Shown piece by piece: positions 23,830 to 35,649 of a stretch of 64,000 bases of DNA (its first letter is position 1; each line of letters begins with the position of its first letter). A program made the translations under genes and the position numbers. Under the pieces are notes generated by a model that saw only the letters and a program-made list of their open reading frames with translations, was not told the DNA's origin and searched no databases. The stretch comes from Adiantum capillus-veneris (Eukaryota > Streptophyta > Polypodiopsida > Polypodiales > Pteridaceae): assembly GCA_014529385.2 (NCBI GenBank), contig CM043968.1:21503484-21567483 (forward strand), read 5' to 3'.

Positions 23830-24600
23830 GGCTTGCTGATAAAAATAAAAAAGTTGCTTAAGTTATGAGACTAAGTTTTGGACTACTTGCTACCAAGTGA
23901 GAAATGTTTTGTCGCTTAAGCAACAGATTGTGCAAACACTAAGAGTCCCATAAGAAAACCATAGCGAAGCTGAATTTTTGACAAAAGTGAAGCACCTACA
24001 CTATATAGAGAGCACCTAGACTATATAGAGCTTAGCAAGAGCAACCATATACTATTTTTCACATTTTGTATGTGAAGTTTCTCTGCACAGATAATAATTC
24101 CACATTTTCTCATGAAAAACTTTGCAATATTGTTGCGTTTCCATGTTGCCTTTCCATGTTCCTCACAAAGTTATAGAATGACATCCCCTTGGGAGTTAAA
24201 CATCATACCCCTCACTTGTATCACTAAAACCAATAAGCTGGCAAACACAAACAAGAAAATCAAGGCAAAAGCAATGCCGTTAGAAAGACAAAAATAGGAT
24301 GTTGCTACTTGATTAAGTTTTTGACTACCTTTACTACCGAGTAAAAAAAATTGTCGCTTAAGCAACAGATTATGCCGACGCCAATGTTGACGATAATGTC
24401 CAACATACTTCACAAAAGTCGATATGCAGAGGAACGGTACAACTCATGAATGCAGAACGCAGAGGGAAATTAGATAAGGTACTCATAATATGAACATAGC
24501 AGGTGATCATGAATCCTCATAGATATCCAAAATGCAATAGATAAAACCTGCAATACACTATGCAATACTAAAATGCAATAGATAAAACCTGCAATACACT
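23830..24600. repeat. 442-bp spaced direct repeat and a 41-bp tandem pair
   Basis: GTCGCTTAAGCAACAGATT occurs at 23911 and 24353 with similar flanks (TTTTTGACTAC...TACC.AGT), 442 bp apart. At 24531 and 24572 the block AATGCAATAGATAAAACCTG is repeated in tandem with a 41-bp period. A 61-codon frame at 24112 is not credible. Confidence 0.65.
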
Positions 24601-25264
24601 ATATAATCGTGGTCGAAGAATGATGCATAGCTTGCCATCGTCTCATAGCAAGATGATCTTCCATTACCAGTAAAAATTAATTTCCATTAGTCAACATTAA
24701 TTAATGGAAAGAAAATAACGAGTCATGATTAATTGCAGCTATGGATCAATCATGTGCTAAAAGATCACTGTAAGTCTGATTTGTAGAAGTTACAAGAAAG
24801 TTAGGAGAACTCAGACCACAAGGCATCTGTGTAGAGGGAGCTCAAATCATTATGAGCCTGAGTGATCGTGATTCGACTTGACTAGCTGAGGGGATTGAAG
24901 CTGGCAAACCTTGGTGACATAGTTTCGTTACCGTAGCATAATTCAATAAGCAGAGAGTTAAACGGCCAAAATATTCTATCGAAAGTCAGGTCAATCTGAT
25001 CGTGACTAGCCAGTGATTCAAGGAAATATTCAGTTCGATATATTGCATGCATCTTGCATCAACAACGCTCACAAATTGTTTACGGATCAATTAAATGAAG
25101 TACAACCCAGCTCTATTGGCACACTGTCGATAAGTTTATAATTTTGGATGCAGGGGTCACATATGGGTTTACTCATACTGATCTGTTTTACAAAGAAGCA
25201 TAGCCACACAATGGCATGCACTATGAAAATCTTAAATTGTTTACCGCGACCTATTACCGCGTTT

Positions 25265-25303
<39 letters not shown>

Positions 25304-25763
25304 CAAAATAGACTGGGCAGAGAAGAGAGAGGAGGGAGGGGACTTTTTTTACATTTCAAATATTACTATGGATAAATCCACGCTTATTACCGCTATTATT
25401 GCCGCACAAATTACTGCGTCTATTACCGAACCCCACTTTAACGCTTAAACATTCAAATTTTGGTATTTTCCTTTGTTTTGCTTGTTAATAAAAGTTTAAG
25501 AGCATTATATAAAATTTAAAAAAAATAAAAAAATGATATAAATGTAAAGCAAGCACTATCAGAGATGAGAAGCTAAGCATGGATGACATCTTCTATCGAG
25601 GCATGTGTATGATAGAGTGGAGTGTGTCCACAGTTTATCAAATGGTAGCACCTATGTTAGTTTCTTCAAGCTCTATCTTGCAACAATGTGCTCATAGCCT
25701 ACACTTTTGTTATCAATTAAATTAGTCACTACCGCTTGATTAACATAATTTAGCATGCTTCAC

Positions 25764-25809
<46 letters not shown>

Positions 25810-25851
25810 TGGGGGGAGAGAGAGATGAATGGACGACACGACAAACAGTTT
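24601..25851. other. Non-coding stretch with GA microsatellites
   Basis: GA runs lie at 25267-25301 and 25769-25825 (the second is interrupted). Around 25240-25430 the motif TATTACCGC recurs five or so times in degenerate form. No gene could be supported. Confidence 0.5.
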
Positions 25852-26101
25852 TCATAACTTAAAGTATACAAACTGTTTATGAATCTCTTCCAAAAGATCT
25901 CTACAAGAAGAGTCATCCAATTCTAAGCCTATGGCTCCTAAATCAATGAAGAGAGAAATAGAATTATTATTTGTGGATGTGATGGCTTCATCATCTTCAA
26001 ATTTGTTATCCTCTATCTCCATCATCATCATCATCATCATGGCAATCATCCTCGCTAAGACTTGCGGTTGTGGGACTTGAATCATCGATCTCTCTCTTCT
26101 C
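25852..26101 (-). pseudogene. Left part of CACTA gene cut by the LTR element (acidic C-terminal region)
   Basis: The minus-strand reading upstream of the LTR insertion gives EKREIDDSSPTTASLSEDDC followed by a poly-Asp stretch from a TCA/ATC trinucleotide repeat (26019-26040). In another frame it gives FEDDEAITSTNN. Acidic tails like this often follow DUF4216 in plant CACTA proteins. The matching DUF4216 piece lies immediately beyond the other end of the LTR element (33250-33594), so the two were probably contiguous before the insertion. Confidence 0.45.
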
Positions 26102-28865
26102 TGTAAGGTCTCTGACCCCGACCAAAAAGAGCACCCTTGTACCATGGAATGAACATAAGGAAAAAAGTTACTATTTTTAGCAGTTTTCCAAATTCTGTCT
26201 CAGTACCATGATGTTTAGAATGTTATAAAGCTTCCAAAAGTGAATTAAAATAATTTTCGTGGAAAATTTCCAAACATAGTAAGTTTTTGGTCACTCGACT
26301 CGTTTAGTTTTAACCGTGTTGAAAAACAGCACCCGTACCCCGAATTTGAAAAAAATGCATTTTCGGACCCTGAGGGCTGCTAAATATGGCAAGTAATTGG
26401 ACAGATACACCTTAGTTAGAGCTTAGTATAGCAATTTAAGGCATTAAATTCCGACTCGTATGGCCCGTTTTAGCCTAAAACCGAAATTTCATAAGGTTGT
26501 GCGGGGAGGCACCCGAGCTCGAGGCTGTGTGGGAATAGGCCCCAGGCCACTCGGGGCTTGCTTTAGCAGCTAAGGGATGCCTTCTCTTCTCTTGGGAGTT
26601 GTGTGGGAGAGTTTCCAAGCTTGAGAGAAAGTGTGAGAGTCAGTTAGACTAGCTAACTGGACACTTGGTAGGCATGTCACTAGAGCTGCCATGCACGAAG
26701 TGAGTACTCCTCTAGATGCATACATCAGGAAAATTCAAATTTTTCAGCTTGTGAGCCTATATAAGAGCATCCTCACACACACACAAGCACATATATATGC
26801 TCACACACACACACACACACTAAGTACACACACACACACACTAAGTACACACACACACACACACTCCTACACACACACACCTTGAGGAGGTGCTGCCGAC
26901 GGACATAGTCTTTGGAAGAGGAGCTAGGGAGGAAGGTGCTGCCCGTTTCTCGTCTCAAGGAGGCCCTTCAATCAGAATTTTGAGAGGAATTCAGCCTAAT
27001 CTCGGTAATATCCAATTTAATTCATGCTTATTGCAATTCTCTCCAATATTCTCTTGATTCCGCATTTAGTATGCATAATCATAGTCAAAATACTCATTAG
27101 ATACTCTCTAATTCTCCGTATCCATGATCTATTGCATAAATCTTAATCTAATTAGTAATCATGCAAGCAATTAGTCACTCTTAATCATAGTTTAATGCGT
27201 GTTTAAGGAATCATCCACTAGTCACCATTGTGATTAAAAATCAAGTCAGCTTTGAGGTGGGAATGGTCCATTGCATTCTATTACTCCATAATATGTAAAG
27301 AATTAAATTAGAATCAATTTCTCATGGATTAGGATTTAATTAGGGGAAATTAATCCATCATTAATCATTAAGAAGGGAGAAATCCTCTCATCTATGCATA
27401 GAGTAAATCTGCAATTCTCTACTTGCATTAAGAAGTGATTAAGCACGTCTATTTCATCTCTAGAAGAACTCATTAAGTAAAAATGTGAATTTCATAATTA
27501 TCTAGGTTAAGTAATTAACCTTAGGGCCTATTTCCATAGAGCAAGTATGGTGCTATCGGGATTCTCTATGTCTTGAAGTAAGTCTAACCTCTCATACAAG
27601 GGGATTTGCTTATTGAAACTAATCCGTCATCATGGTCGTATGCTACTCTCGAATGTTAGCTCTCTTTTTCCAAATTTTTAATTAAGTAGTGAGTATAAAA
27701 TGGCCCCGGTAAAGAGAACTCGTTTGGTGGTTCCCACGACCGCGAGGCGGGGACAAGCTATATGAATGAGAAAGGGAAAGCTCCCATGGACGACCAAGTA
27801 CCGGCCAACTCACGGATCAATGACGAGGAAATTGAGGAGGTAGATCACATTTTAATTCAAGATTGTTTAATTTAACATTGCATACGGTAAGTTAGGAAAG
27901 AACATATCCCTAAACATGTTGGAGAAGTCCAACGGAAACCTCAGCATTTGAATTGAAATGTATATTAAATTTTAAGTAGGGAAGAATGGTTGTTGGATAT
28001 ACTATTTAAGATAGGAAAGAATGTCTGCGAGGAAAAATTTAGCTCAGCTTAGTTCATTTTCAATTCCAATGTTGATCTAGTCCGAACCCCCTCTTGATGA
28101 CATAGGGGGCAGCTCGCGAAGTTATTCGCAGGAGCTAGAGTTTCTGGTTAAGGGCTCTTGAATCCACGACTGCTGGTTAAGCGGTGGAGAACCTAGTTGT
28201 ATGGCGAGCTAGGCGACAAACGGGAGGAGTAAACTCTCGCTGGAGGGGGGATGTTGTACCTCTAGAGCATTGGAATTTTAAATGAATGAGTTTTTGAGTG
28301 AATTTTTACTAGAATTACTGTCTTAGTGCCGCTTTGCAATACTGGTAGAAGGGCTGAATTAAAGAACTTGTGAATCGAAAAAATAAACAACGAACTTATA
28401 TGTTGAACAACCATTGTGGTAGTAATTAGGTAACAAAGGAAGTGTGAGTATGGGGTGGAAAGTGGGGGCTTGGCTCGGGTTGCCAATGCCTATGAGAAGG
28501 GTGATCCCGATTGGTCGGGAACTCTCCGTCCCCATAGTACTATAGATTGACGCTAGTATTACTCATTTTCCCAAGAGCGGTGAAGTCTCAAGTGTACGTG
28601 CCTCTGAAAGCTATGGGGAAAAAGCCACTCGAGACTTCTCTCCTCTTGGAAGGTGGGTTTTAGGACCGATAATTGATTAGACACGCTTCCCCTGCGAAGT
28701 GGAACTTGATCTCGATGCTAGTAGGCTCGAACTCGATTCACTTGGTGATGAGAGATCGTTCGCTAGTTGAACCCAAAACCATGTTGTTTGTTTCCACTGT
28801 AGATCTAGTGGCCATCAGGTTTACCATCAGATCCATCGTTTGAGACGACGGGTGGGGACCTCACA
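26102..28865 (+). repeat. 5' LTR
   Basis: It starts TGTAAGG and ends CTCACA. A TATA box (CTATATAAGAGC, about 26757-26768) is followed immediately by interrupted CA repeats (26773-26880), which would lie near the transcript start. It matches the 3' LTR over its whole length apart from small indels. Confidence 0.9.
26757..26768 (+). promoter_or_regulatory. LTR TATA box
   Basis: CTATATAAGAGC occurs at the same place in both LTRs (here and near 31126-31137), about 655 bp into the 5' LTR. Conservation between the two copies and the position ahead of the CA repeats support a core promoter. Confidence 0.6.
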
Positions 28866-28867
28866 CC

Positions 28868-28879
28868 TGGTATCAGAGC
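28868..28879 (+). other. Primer-binding site (tRNA-iMet)
   Basis: TGGTATCAGAGC lies two bases after the end of the 5' LTR, the standard plant retrotransposon primer-binding site. Confidence 0.9.
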
Positions 28880-29367
28880 TATAGGTTTACGAACTAGAAA
28901 ATGATGTTGTTTGAAATTTCAAAAAATAAGGGATAGTAGGATAACTCGTACTCAAAGCTTGAGCATGATGTTTCCCAGAATAATGACAATGGATTTGTGT
29001 AGTGGATTGTCTCCTGAGTGATGTTAAAGAGTTTTAGTCGTTGAGCTTGTTGGAATTTAGTGGGTTCCACATGATGTTTTTTGAGAAGTCGTTGGTGCGA
29101 CTAGTGTTGCGGGCAGATAGCCTGTTGATGCACATACAGTTATAAGTATGGATCAAAGCTATCGAGTAAAGTTTTTACCACTATTTATCGGAAAATTGTG
29201 GATGTATTCAATGAAATTTAAACTAATGGTGAAATGGTTAAATCCTTTGTGATAGCTGTACAGATTAAGTAGGCTGGTTAAGCCCAAAAAGTTAAATTTC
29301 TTCTTGAGTATGGAAAATCTTAGGATCATTTGAGAAGAGTGCTATAGTAATGAGTTTTATACCATTG

Positions 29368-30317
29368 GATAGGTACCATCTACTGCGCTATATACCACCG
29401 TTCAGGAGAAAAAGATTCTCCTTAAGCAAGCTCAGCCTCCAACCTTTAAAGGCGAAGGGGTTAATGTGGAGAGAGATGCGAAAGTATGGATGGAAGCAAT
29501 GGACAACTATTTCGAAGCCATGGTAACTCAACCTGAGAACCAAATCATGCTTGCGATCTTCTGCTTGTCTGGCGATGCCAAGATCTGGTGGAAGCAACAT
29601 TGCAGGGACTTGGATATCAAGGGATCTTCCCAGTCATGGGAAGACATCAAGGCTCCTGTGATGGAGCGATACTTACCACCCGCTCCCAAAGCCTTGAAGA
29701 TGAATGAGTTTTTCTCACGTCGACAACTGACTTCTTCCATCGAAGAATACTACTCAAAGTACGTCACACTTCAGAGATATGCTCCTAGGATGACATTGGA
29801 ACAGCAAGTAGCACGGTTCTGCCAAGGACTCATCGACCCCTTGAACAACCGACTAGAAGCTCTCAGGCCAGCAACTCTACAAGATGCCTTGCTAAGGGCC
29901 AAACGGTTAGCTAAAGAGATTCAGAGGACTACCCAAGATTGTCAATACTATTTGTAAAAGAGGGCTAGGCCAGACAACTGGAGTAACAGACCAATCAACC
30001 CTGCATACGACCATCGTCCGGTAGTAGCTACTACGGCAGCTATCGAGTTTCCCAATATAAGATGCTTTGAGTTCCAAGAGTATGGACATTACAAAACCCG
30101 ATGTCCAAAAAGGATTTCCCAAACCTCCGGTGCTAATAATGTACCTTTGAACATCAATGGGCGAGGTCAACCAAACAGAAGAGGAGGCCGAGGAAGAGGA
30201 AACATAGGACAAGGAAGCGGAGCTTTCGCTAATGCCGCAATGAGACAACCAACTGTGGGTGACAAAGCTGATGAGAGAGCAGCTTTGTATGCTGCAACTG
30301 CTAATCCTAGTGAGTAA
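29368..30317 (+). pseudogene. Ty3-type gag with a stop and a mutated zinc knuckle
   Basis: The frame can be followed from an in-frame stop near 29365 through TTVQEKKILLKQAQPPTFKG to the first ATG at 29466, then 163 codons to a TAA at 29955. The capsid-like region shows VWMEAMDNYFEAM, KIWWKQHCRDLD, SWEDIKAPVMERYLP and IEEYYSKYVTLQRYAPRM, the Retrotrans_gag pattern. After the TAA the same frame continues to 30317 with IRCFEFQEYGHYKTRCP, a C-x2-C-x4-H-x4-C knuckle whose second Cys is Phe, and an RGGRGRGN-rich basic tail. Gag packages element RNA in virus-like particles. With the stop and the lost Cys it is unlikely to work. Confidence 0.85.
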
Positions 30318-30491
30318 TAATTCAAGCACCAAGATCTCATCAAAGTTCAGCAGAATAAGATGCATAAAGCTAAAGACCATGCTATTATCAAAGGATGACT
30401 TTACTTTCGACAAGGGATATATATACCTATGCAGTTAGCATAGAGTTTATCCAGATGTATTCTAGAGATGAGGACATCTCAAATTTTACAC

Positions 30492-30502
30492 TTTGGGGAG
30501 GT
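30492..30502 (+). other. Polypurine tract
   Basis: TTTGGGGAGGT directly precedes the 3' LTR start, where second-strand priming is expected. Confidence 0.7.
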
Positions 30503-33247
30503 TGTAAGGTCTCTGAACCCGACCAAAAAGAGCACCCTTGTACCATGGAATGAAAATAAGAAAAAAAGTTACTATTTTTAGTAGTTTTTCAAATTTTGTC
30601 AGTGCCATGATGTTTAGAATGTTATAAGGCTTCCAAAAGTGAATCAAAATAGTTTTCGTGGAAAAATTCCAAAAATAGTAAGTTTTTGGTCACCCGACCC
30701 CTTTAGTTTTGACCGTCTCGAAAAACTGCACCCATACCCCAAATTTGAAAAAAATGCATTTTCGGACCCCGAGAGCTGCTAAATATGGCAGGTACTCGAA
30801 TAGATACACCTTAGTTAGAGCTTAGTATAGCAATTTACGGCATTAAATTCCCACTCGTATGGCCCGTTTTAGCAAAAAACCAATTTTTCATAAGGTTGTG
30901 CGGGGAGGCACCTGGGCTCGAGGCTGTGTGGAAACAGGCCCCATGCCACTCAGAGCTTGCTTTAGCAGCTAGGGGGCGCCTTCTCTTCTCTTGGGAGTTG
31001 TGGGAGAGTCAGTTAGACTAGCTAACTGGACACTTTGTAGGCATGTAACTAGAGCTGCCATGCGTGAAGTGAGTACTCCTCCAGATGCATATAGCAGGAA
31101 AATTTGAATTTTTCAGCTTGTGAGCCTATATAAGAGCATGCTCACACACACACTAAGTACACACACACACACACACACACTCCTACACACACACACACAC
31201 ACACACCTTGAGGAGGTGCTGTCGACGAACATAGTCTTTGGAAGAGGAGCTAGGGAGGAAGGTGCTGCTCGTTTCTCGTCTCAAGGAGGCCCTTGCATTA
31301 GAATTTCAAGAGAAATTCTGCCTAATCTCGGTAATATCCAATTCAATTCATGCTTATTGCAATTCTCTCCAATATTCTCTTAATTCCGCATCTAGTATGC
31401 ATAATCATAGTCAAAATACTCATTAGATACTCTCTAATTCTCCGTATCCATGATCTATTGCATAAATCTTAATCTAATTAGTAATCATGCAAGCAATTAG
31501 TCACTCTTAATCATAGTTTAATGCGTGTTTAAGGAATCATCCACTAGTCACCGTTGTGATTAAAAATCAAGTCATCTTTGAGGTGGGAATGGTCCATTGC
31601 ATTCTATTACTCTATAATTAAATTAAAATCAATTTCTCATGGATTAGGATTTAATTAGGGAAAATTAATCCATAATTAATCATTAGGAAGGGAGAAATCC
31701 TCTCATCTATGCATAGAGTAAATGTGCAATTCCCTACTTGCATTAAGAAGTGATTAAGCACGTCTATTTCATCTCTAGAAGAACTGATTAAGTAAAAATG
31801 TGAATTTCATAATTATCTAGGTTAAGTATTTAACCTTAGGGCCTATTCCCATAGAGCAAGTATGGTGCTATCGGGATTCTCTATGTCTTGAAGTAAGTCT
31901 AACCTCTCATACAAGGGGATTTGCTTATTGAAACTAATCCGTCATCATGGTCGTATGCTACTCTCGAATGTTAGCTCTCTTTTTCGTAATTGTCAATTAA
32001 GTAGTGAGTATAAAATGGCCCCGGTAAAGAGAACTCGTTTGGTGGTTCCCACGACCGCGAGGCGGGGACAAGCTATATGAATGAGAAAGGGAAAGCTCCC
32101 ATGGACGACCAAGTACCGGCCAACTCACGGATCAATGACGAGGAAATTGAGGAGGTAGATCACATTTTAATTCAAGATTGTTTAATTTAACATTGCATAC
32201 GATAAGTTAGGAAAGAATATATCCCTAAACATGTTGGAGAAGTCCAACGAAAACCTCAGCATTTGAATTGAAATGTATATTAAATTCTAAGTAGGAAAGA
32301 ATGGTTGTTGGATATACTGTTTGAGATAGGAAAGAATGTCTGCTAGGGAAAATGTAGCTTAGCTAGTTCATTTTCAATTCTAATGTTGATCTAGTCCGAA
32401 CCCCCTCTTGATCATAGGGTGCCGACAGCTCGCGAAGTTTATCGCAGGAGCTAGAGTTTCTTGTTAAGGGCTCTTGAATCCACGACTACCGGTTAAGAGC
32501 TGGATATCCACGATTGCTGGTTAAGCGGTGGAAGTCTACGACCGTTGGTTAAGCGGTAGATAACCTAGTTGTGAAGGCAGCTAGGCGACAACGGGAGGAG
32601 TAAACTCTCGCTGGAGGGGGGATGTTGTACCTCCAGAGCATCGGAATTTTAAATGAATGAGTTTTTTAGTGAATTTTTACTAGAATTACTGTCTTGGTGC
32701 TGCTTTGCAATACAGGTTGAAGGGCTGCATTAAAGAACTTGTGAATCGGAAAAATAAACAAAGAACTTATATGTTGAACAACCATTGTGGTAGTAATTAG
32801 GTAACAAAGGAAGTGTGAGTATGGGGTGGAAAGTGGGGGGTTGGCTCGGGTTGCCAATGCCTATGAGAAGGGTGGTCCCGATTGGTCCCAATTGGTCGGG
32901 AACTCTCCATCTCCATAGTACTATAAATTGACGCTAGTATTAGTTATTGTCCCAAGAGCGGCGAAGTCTCAAGTGTACGTGCCTCTGAAAGCTATGGGGA
33001 AAAAGTCACTCGAGACTTCTTGCCTCTTGGAAGGTGGGTTTTAGGACCGATAATTGATTATACACGCTTCCCTTGCGAGGTGGAACTAGATCTCGATGCT
33101 AGTAGGCTCGAACTCGATTCACTTGGTGATGAGAGATCGACCGCTAGTTGAACCCAAAACCATGTTGTTTGTTTCCACTATAGATCTAGTGGCCATCAGG
33201 TTTACCATTAGATCCGTCGTTTGAGATGACGGGGTGGGGACCTCACA
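30503..33247 (+). repeat. 3' LTR
   Basis: Direct copy of the 5' LTR. It carries a longer run of the GCTGGTTAAGCGGTGGA-type motif (about 32490-32570; three degenerate copies against one or two in the 5' LTR) and a different arrangement of CA repeats (31142-31206). These are independent changes since insertion. Confidence 0.9.
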
Positions 33248-33249
33248 CC

Positions 33250-33594
33250 CTCATCCAAAGTAGGAGGTGGAAAAGGGTTGAAGATGGTCTCCACTTCATT
33301 AGTGTCAAAAATGATTCTCCCTCGAGGTGTTACGAGAACTAGGAACCAAGTTTTGGTTGGTGGATTGTTGGGATATAGATGACCTATAGAAGAGAAGCTC
33401 CAAGTGAGTAACATTGGTATAATTAATGTTACAAGAAAATAAGGATAAAGAATGTAGTCACTCACTTGTTCAAAATTGCGTGGCAAAACTAAATTGTCAT
33501 ACCGCCCTATGTGATGCACACTAGAGTCCACCATGTAGAGGCCATTCTCATGCCATCTAAATACATTTGCAAAACACTTGCATTCAAAGATCAA
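33250..33594 (-). pseudogene. CACTA transposon gene remnant, DUF4216-like
   Basis: The minus-strand reading shows NGLYMVDSSVHHIGRYDNLV, then LPRNFEQV, then an intron-like insert, then HLYPNNPPTKTWFLVLVTPR and GRIIFDTNEVE. The pattern ...F.WF...VD......Y...VLP..FEQVFY...P....W..V fits DUF4216, the C-terminal domain of plant En/Spm (CACTA) TNP2-type proteins. The insert (about 33475-33380) begins GTGAGTGAC and ends TTCTATAG, as a plant intron would, although the two sides are not in the same phase. The gene is truncated at 33247 by the LTR element and continues at 25852-26101. Confidence 0.55.
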
Positions 33595-34189
33595 GGTGTG
33601 AAAGGTTCTAAAATTAATCTTTATTATCCTTTAAATAGTCCCACAGTACCTGCCTTCATCACCATCTGTATCAAAGCTGCCCATGATGCCACAATCCATG
33701 GTGGTCCGACGCTCGTCAATGTGACGTGTACAAAAGTGTCGACCCTTTGACCACATAGAGTTAAAGGAAAGGCAGCACAAAATAAGAAACTATCTTTTAT
33801 CAGTTACAAAGATAAAATAAAAACAAAACTATACCATATGGTTTAGGTATATGAGTACTCTACTTTTGGTACACAACCTCGTGTATACTCGCATTCTTTG
33901 TTGGTGATGTCTTCTCCATGTGCTTTTGCTTTGGTCATTCTCTCCCGCATTAGTGCTAGTTGAGGGTATTGTGTATATAAAGAAGTCTAGTTGAATGGAG
34001 TCTTGTGGTGTATCTTACTAGATCTCCGAGTTTGAAAATAGTTTTCCTCACTTTTGGTCCTAGTATATGTACATACTCACTGACAAAATGAATTATAATG
34101 TCAAAATAGTAAACGAAAAAGTGAGACAAAGTCATACACACAAATAGAGAGAATAGAGAGAAAGAGAGAATAGAGAAAAAAAAATTACC
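33595..34189. other. Decayed spacer between the two CACTA gene remnants
   Basis: No readable domain. Probably decayed exon or intron sequence of the minus-strand CACTA gene. A GA-rich run (AGAGAGAATAGAGAGAAAGA) lies near 34144-34170. Confidence 0.3.
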
Positions 34190-34480
34190 TACAGCATCTT
34201 GTGCCAATCATGAGACTTCAACCCATACAATTGAACGCTCCCACCTTTCATTGCTTTTGTAAAAGCTCCCTTTAGTGACCTTGCCTACCAAACACAACAA
34301 GAAAAGATAATTACTACATAAACAAGCCCATGCCATGAAGTGAGTGCCATCTATAAAAAGGCATGGCAAAATTGTACCCAAGGCCCTGCATCTACACTTG
34401 CATTGCTCCGACCAAATTTTTCTTGCAAGTTGAGGACTTCCAACGATTCTCGGTGCATCGAGTACTATGAACCATCCCAA
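34190..34480 (-). pseudogene. CACTA transposon gene remnant, DUF4218-like start
   Basis: In the minus strand, one frame near 34250-34195 reads TKAMKGGSVQLYGLKSHDWH and then KML. GLKSHD(C/W)H..L is the signature at the start of DUF4218, which lies between the tnp2 transposase core and DUF4216 in CACTA proteins. The order on this strand (DUF4218 then DUF4216) is as expected. The overlapping 90-codon frame (34480-34208) is a shifted reading of the same region. The transposase core itself is not seen here. Confidence 0.6.
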
Positions 34481-34699
34481 AATGGTGTTTAGGCACTCAT
34501 TAGCAATTTGTCCTCCGTTTGCTGCTACGTGTCGTGTGGAAGAAGATCTAGTAAACAGAAAGATTGAATCTCATTAATCTAGAAATGGCCAAAGTCGATA
34601 CAAGTAGGATTGACTCACCCTTCAATTTTACATCAAGTTCTATTTATTTACCCTTTTTATTCTTCAGAGTTGCTTTTCTTGCCCTGTAGTGAACTGTTA

Positions 34700-34921
34700 C
34701 CATATACATGTGGTAGTGATGTGTGTGAACACACTAGGACCGCCGGGGCATTTTTTCCCGCTTTAGGAGGTTTTTTCCCCTGTGCATTGTATATACGCCC
34801 ATCACTCTAGGGCTATCCATCTTTCCATTGCACACTAAGTATTACACTCTCTATTGTGCGCCTTGAGCTTCCTTCGTCTTCTCCAAACTGCGTGAATTTC
34901 TCTGCAACCCTAATTCCAACA
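34700..34921 (+). repeat. Partial Copia 5' LTR (left edge uncertain)
   Basis: The LTR end is inferred from TTCCAACA (ending 34921) followed by TTGGTATTAGATC (34923-34935), a two-mismatch version of the tRNA-iMet primer-binding site TTGGTATCAGAGC. A GTATATAC box lies near 34788. The left boundary is a guess because no second LTR is in the window. Confidence 0.5.
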
Positions 34922-35222
34922 ATTGGTATTAGATCAGGTTGCATTCTCCTAGGCTTGGTCGCCAACAGCTCCAGCACATGCTTGCTCATTTTCTCCGATT
35001 TCAGTGAGCTTTGGCTTTGTTTTGGGCTCATTTCAGCCTCCGTTTCCATTGCATGCAATACTTCACATACTATTTTGTCATTTGTGCTAGATTTCTATTC
35101 GTGTCGTTTTTTGCATAACATGTGCCTTACAATCTTCTACGGTTTGTGCTATATAGCACGTGTTGTTCCCGCTTTGTCTCTCCTCTTTTCGGGCAGTTTT
35201 CACATCAGGTGCAACATTTACC

Positions 35223-35630
35223 ATGGCTGACAACAACACATATGTGTTCAAGATGTTTGTTGCAGAGGACATATTGGATGGGGACAATTATCCTATGTGG
35301 GCTTACATGATGCAACATGTTCTTGTGTGAAAGGGCATCTGGAATATTGTGTAGGGCATTGATGTACGTCTTGGTTCTGAGGATGCAGGCGATGTTGAGG
35401 ATGTGGAATGTCTTGCTGCAAGCATACCCACCCAGTATGCTAACTGACACATAACAAACCCGGTTTGGTCACAAAAGAATCTTATAGCCGAAAAGTTGGT
35501 TAGCATCTCAAATGAAATTCAAAACAGTTTGATATTGGGAACCCATCATGATATAACAACATCAAAAATGTTTTACATAGTTTTGAATTTTACAAAGAGT
35601 ATATTGCTACTAGCTCCATAAAGCTACATT
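35223..35630 (+). pseudogene. Copia-type gag, truncated
   Basis: An ATG at 35223 opens MADNNTYVFKMFVAEDILDG, then DNYPMWAYMMQHVLV and a TGA at 35328. The frame resumes KGIWNIV, a stop, GIDVRLGSEDAGDVEDVE. 'LDG.NYP.WAYMMQHVLV.KG.WNIV.GI' is the N-terminal block of Copia gag polyproteins. Further decayed sequence (AEKLVSISNEIQNSLILGTH and TTSKMFY) runs to about 35630, where the similarity ends. It lies 300 bp after the primer-binding site, as a gag should. There are no zinc knuckle and no pol, so this is a 5' fragment. Confidence 0.7.
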
Positions 35631-35649
35631 AAAAAAAAATACATAGGAT

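Larger units (their letters stand above)
26102..33247 (+). mobile_element. Gag-only LTR retrotransposon with 2.75-kb LTRs (LARD-like, Ty3-type gag)
   Basis: Two direct repeats of 2764 and 2745 bp (26102-28865; 30503-33247), both starting TGTAAGGTCTCTGA and ending GGACCTCACA, flank only 1637 bp. Directly after the 5' LTR (2-base gap) comes TGGTATCAGAGC, an exact initiator-Met tRNA primer-binding site. Directly before the 3' LTR is TTTGGGGAGGT, a polypurine tract. The internal part holds one broken gag and no protease, RT or integrase. Both LTRs contain a TATATAA box followed by a CA microsatellite. The flanking pentamers are TTCTC and CCCTC, so a target duplication is only partly visible. Indels between the LTRs indicate an old insertion. 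It sits inside a decayed CACTA gene. Confidence 0.9.
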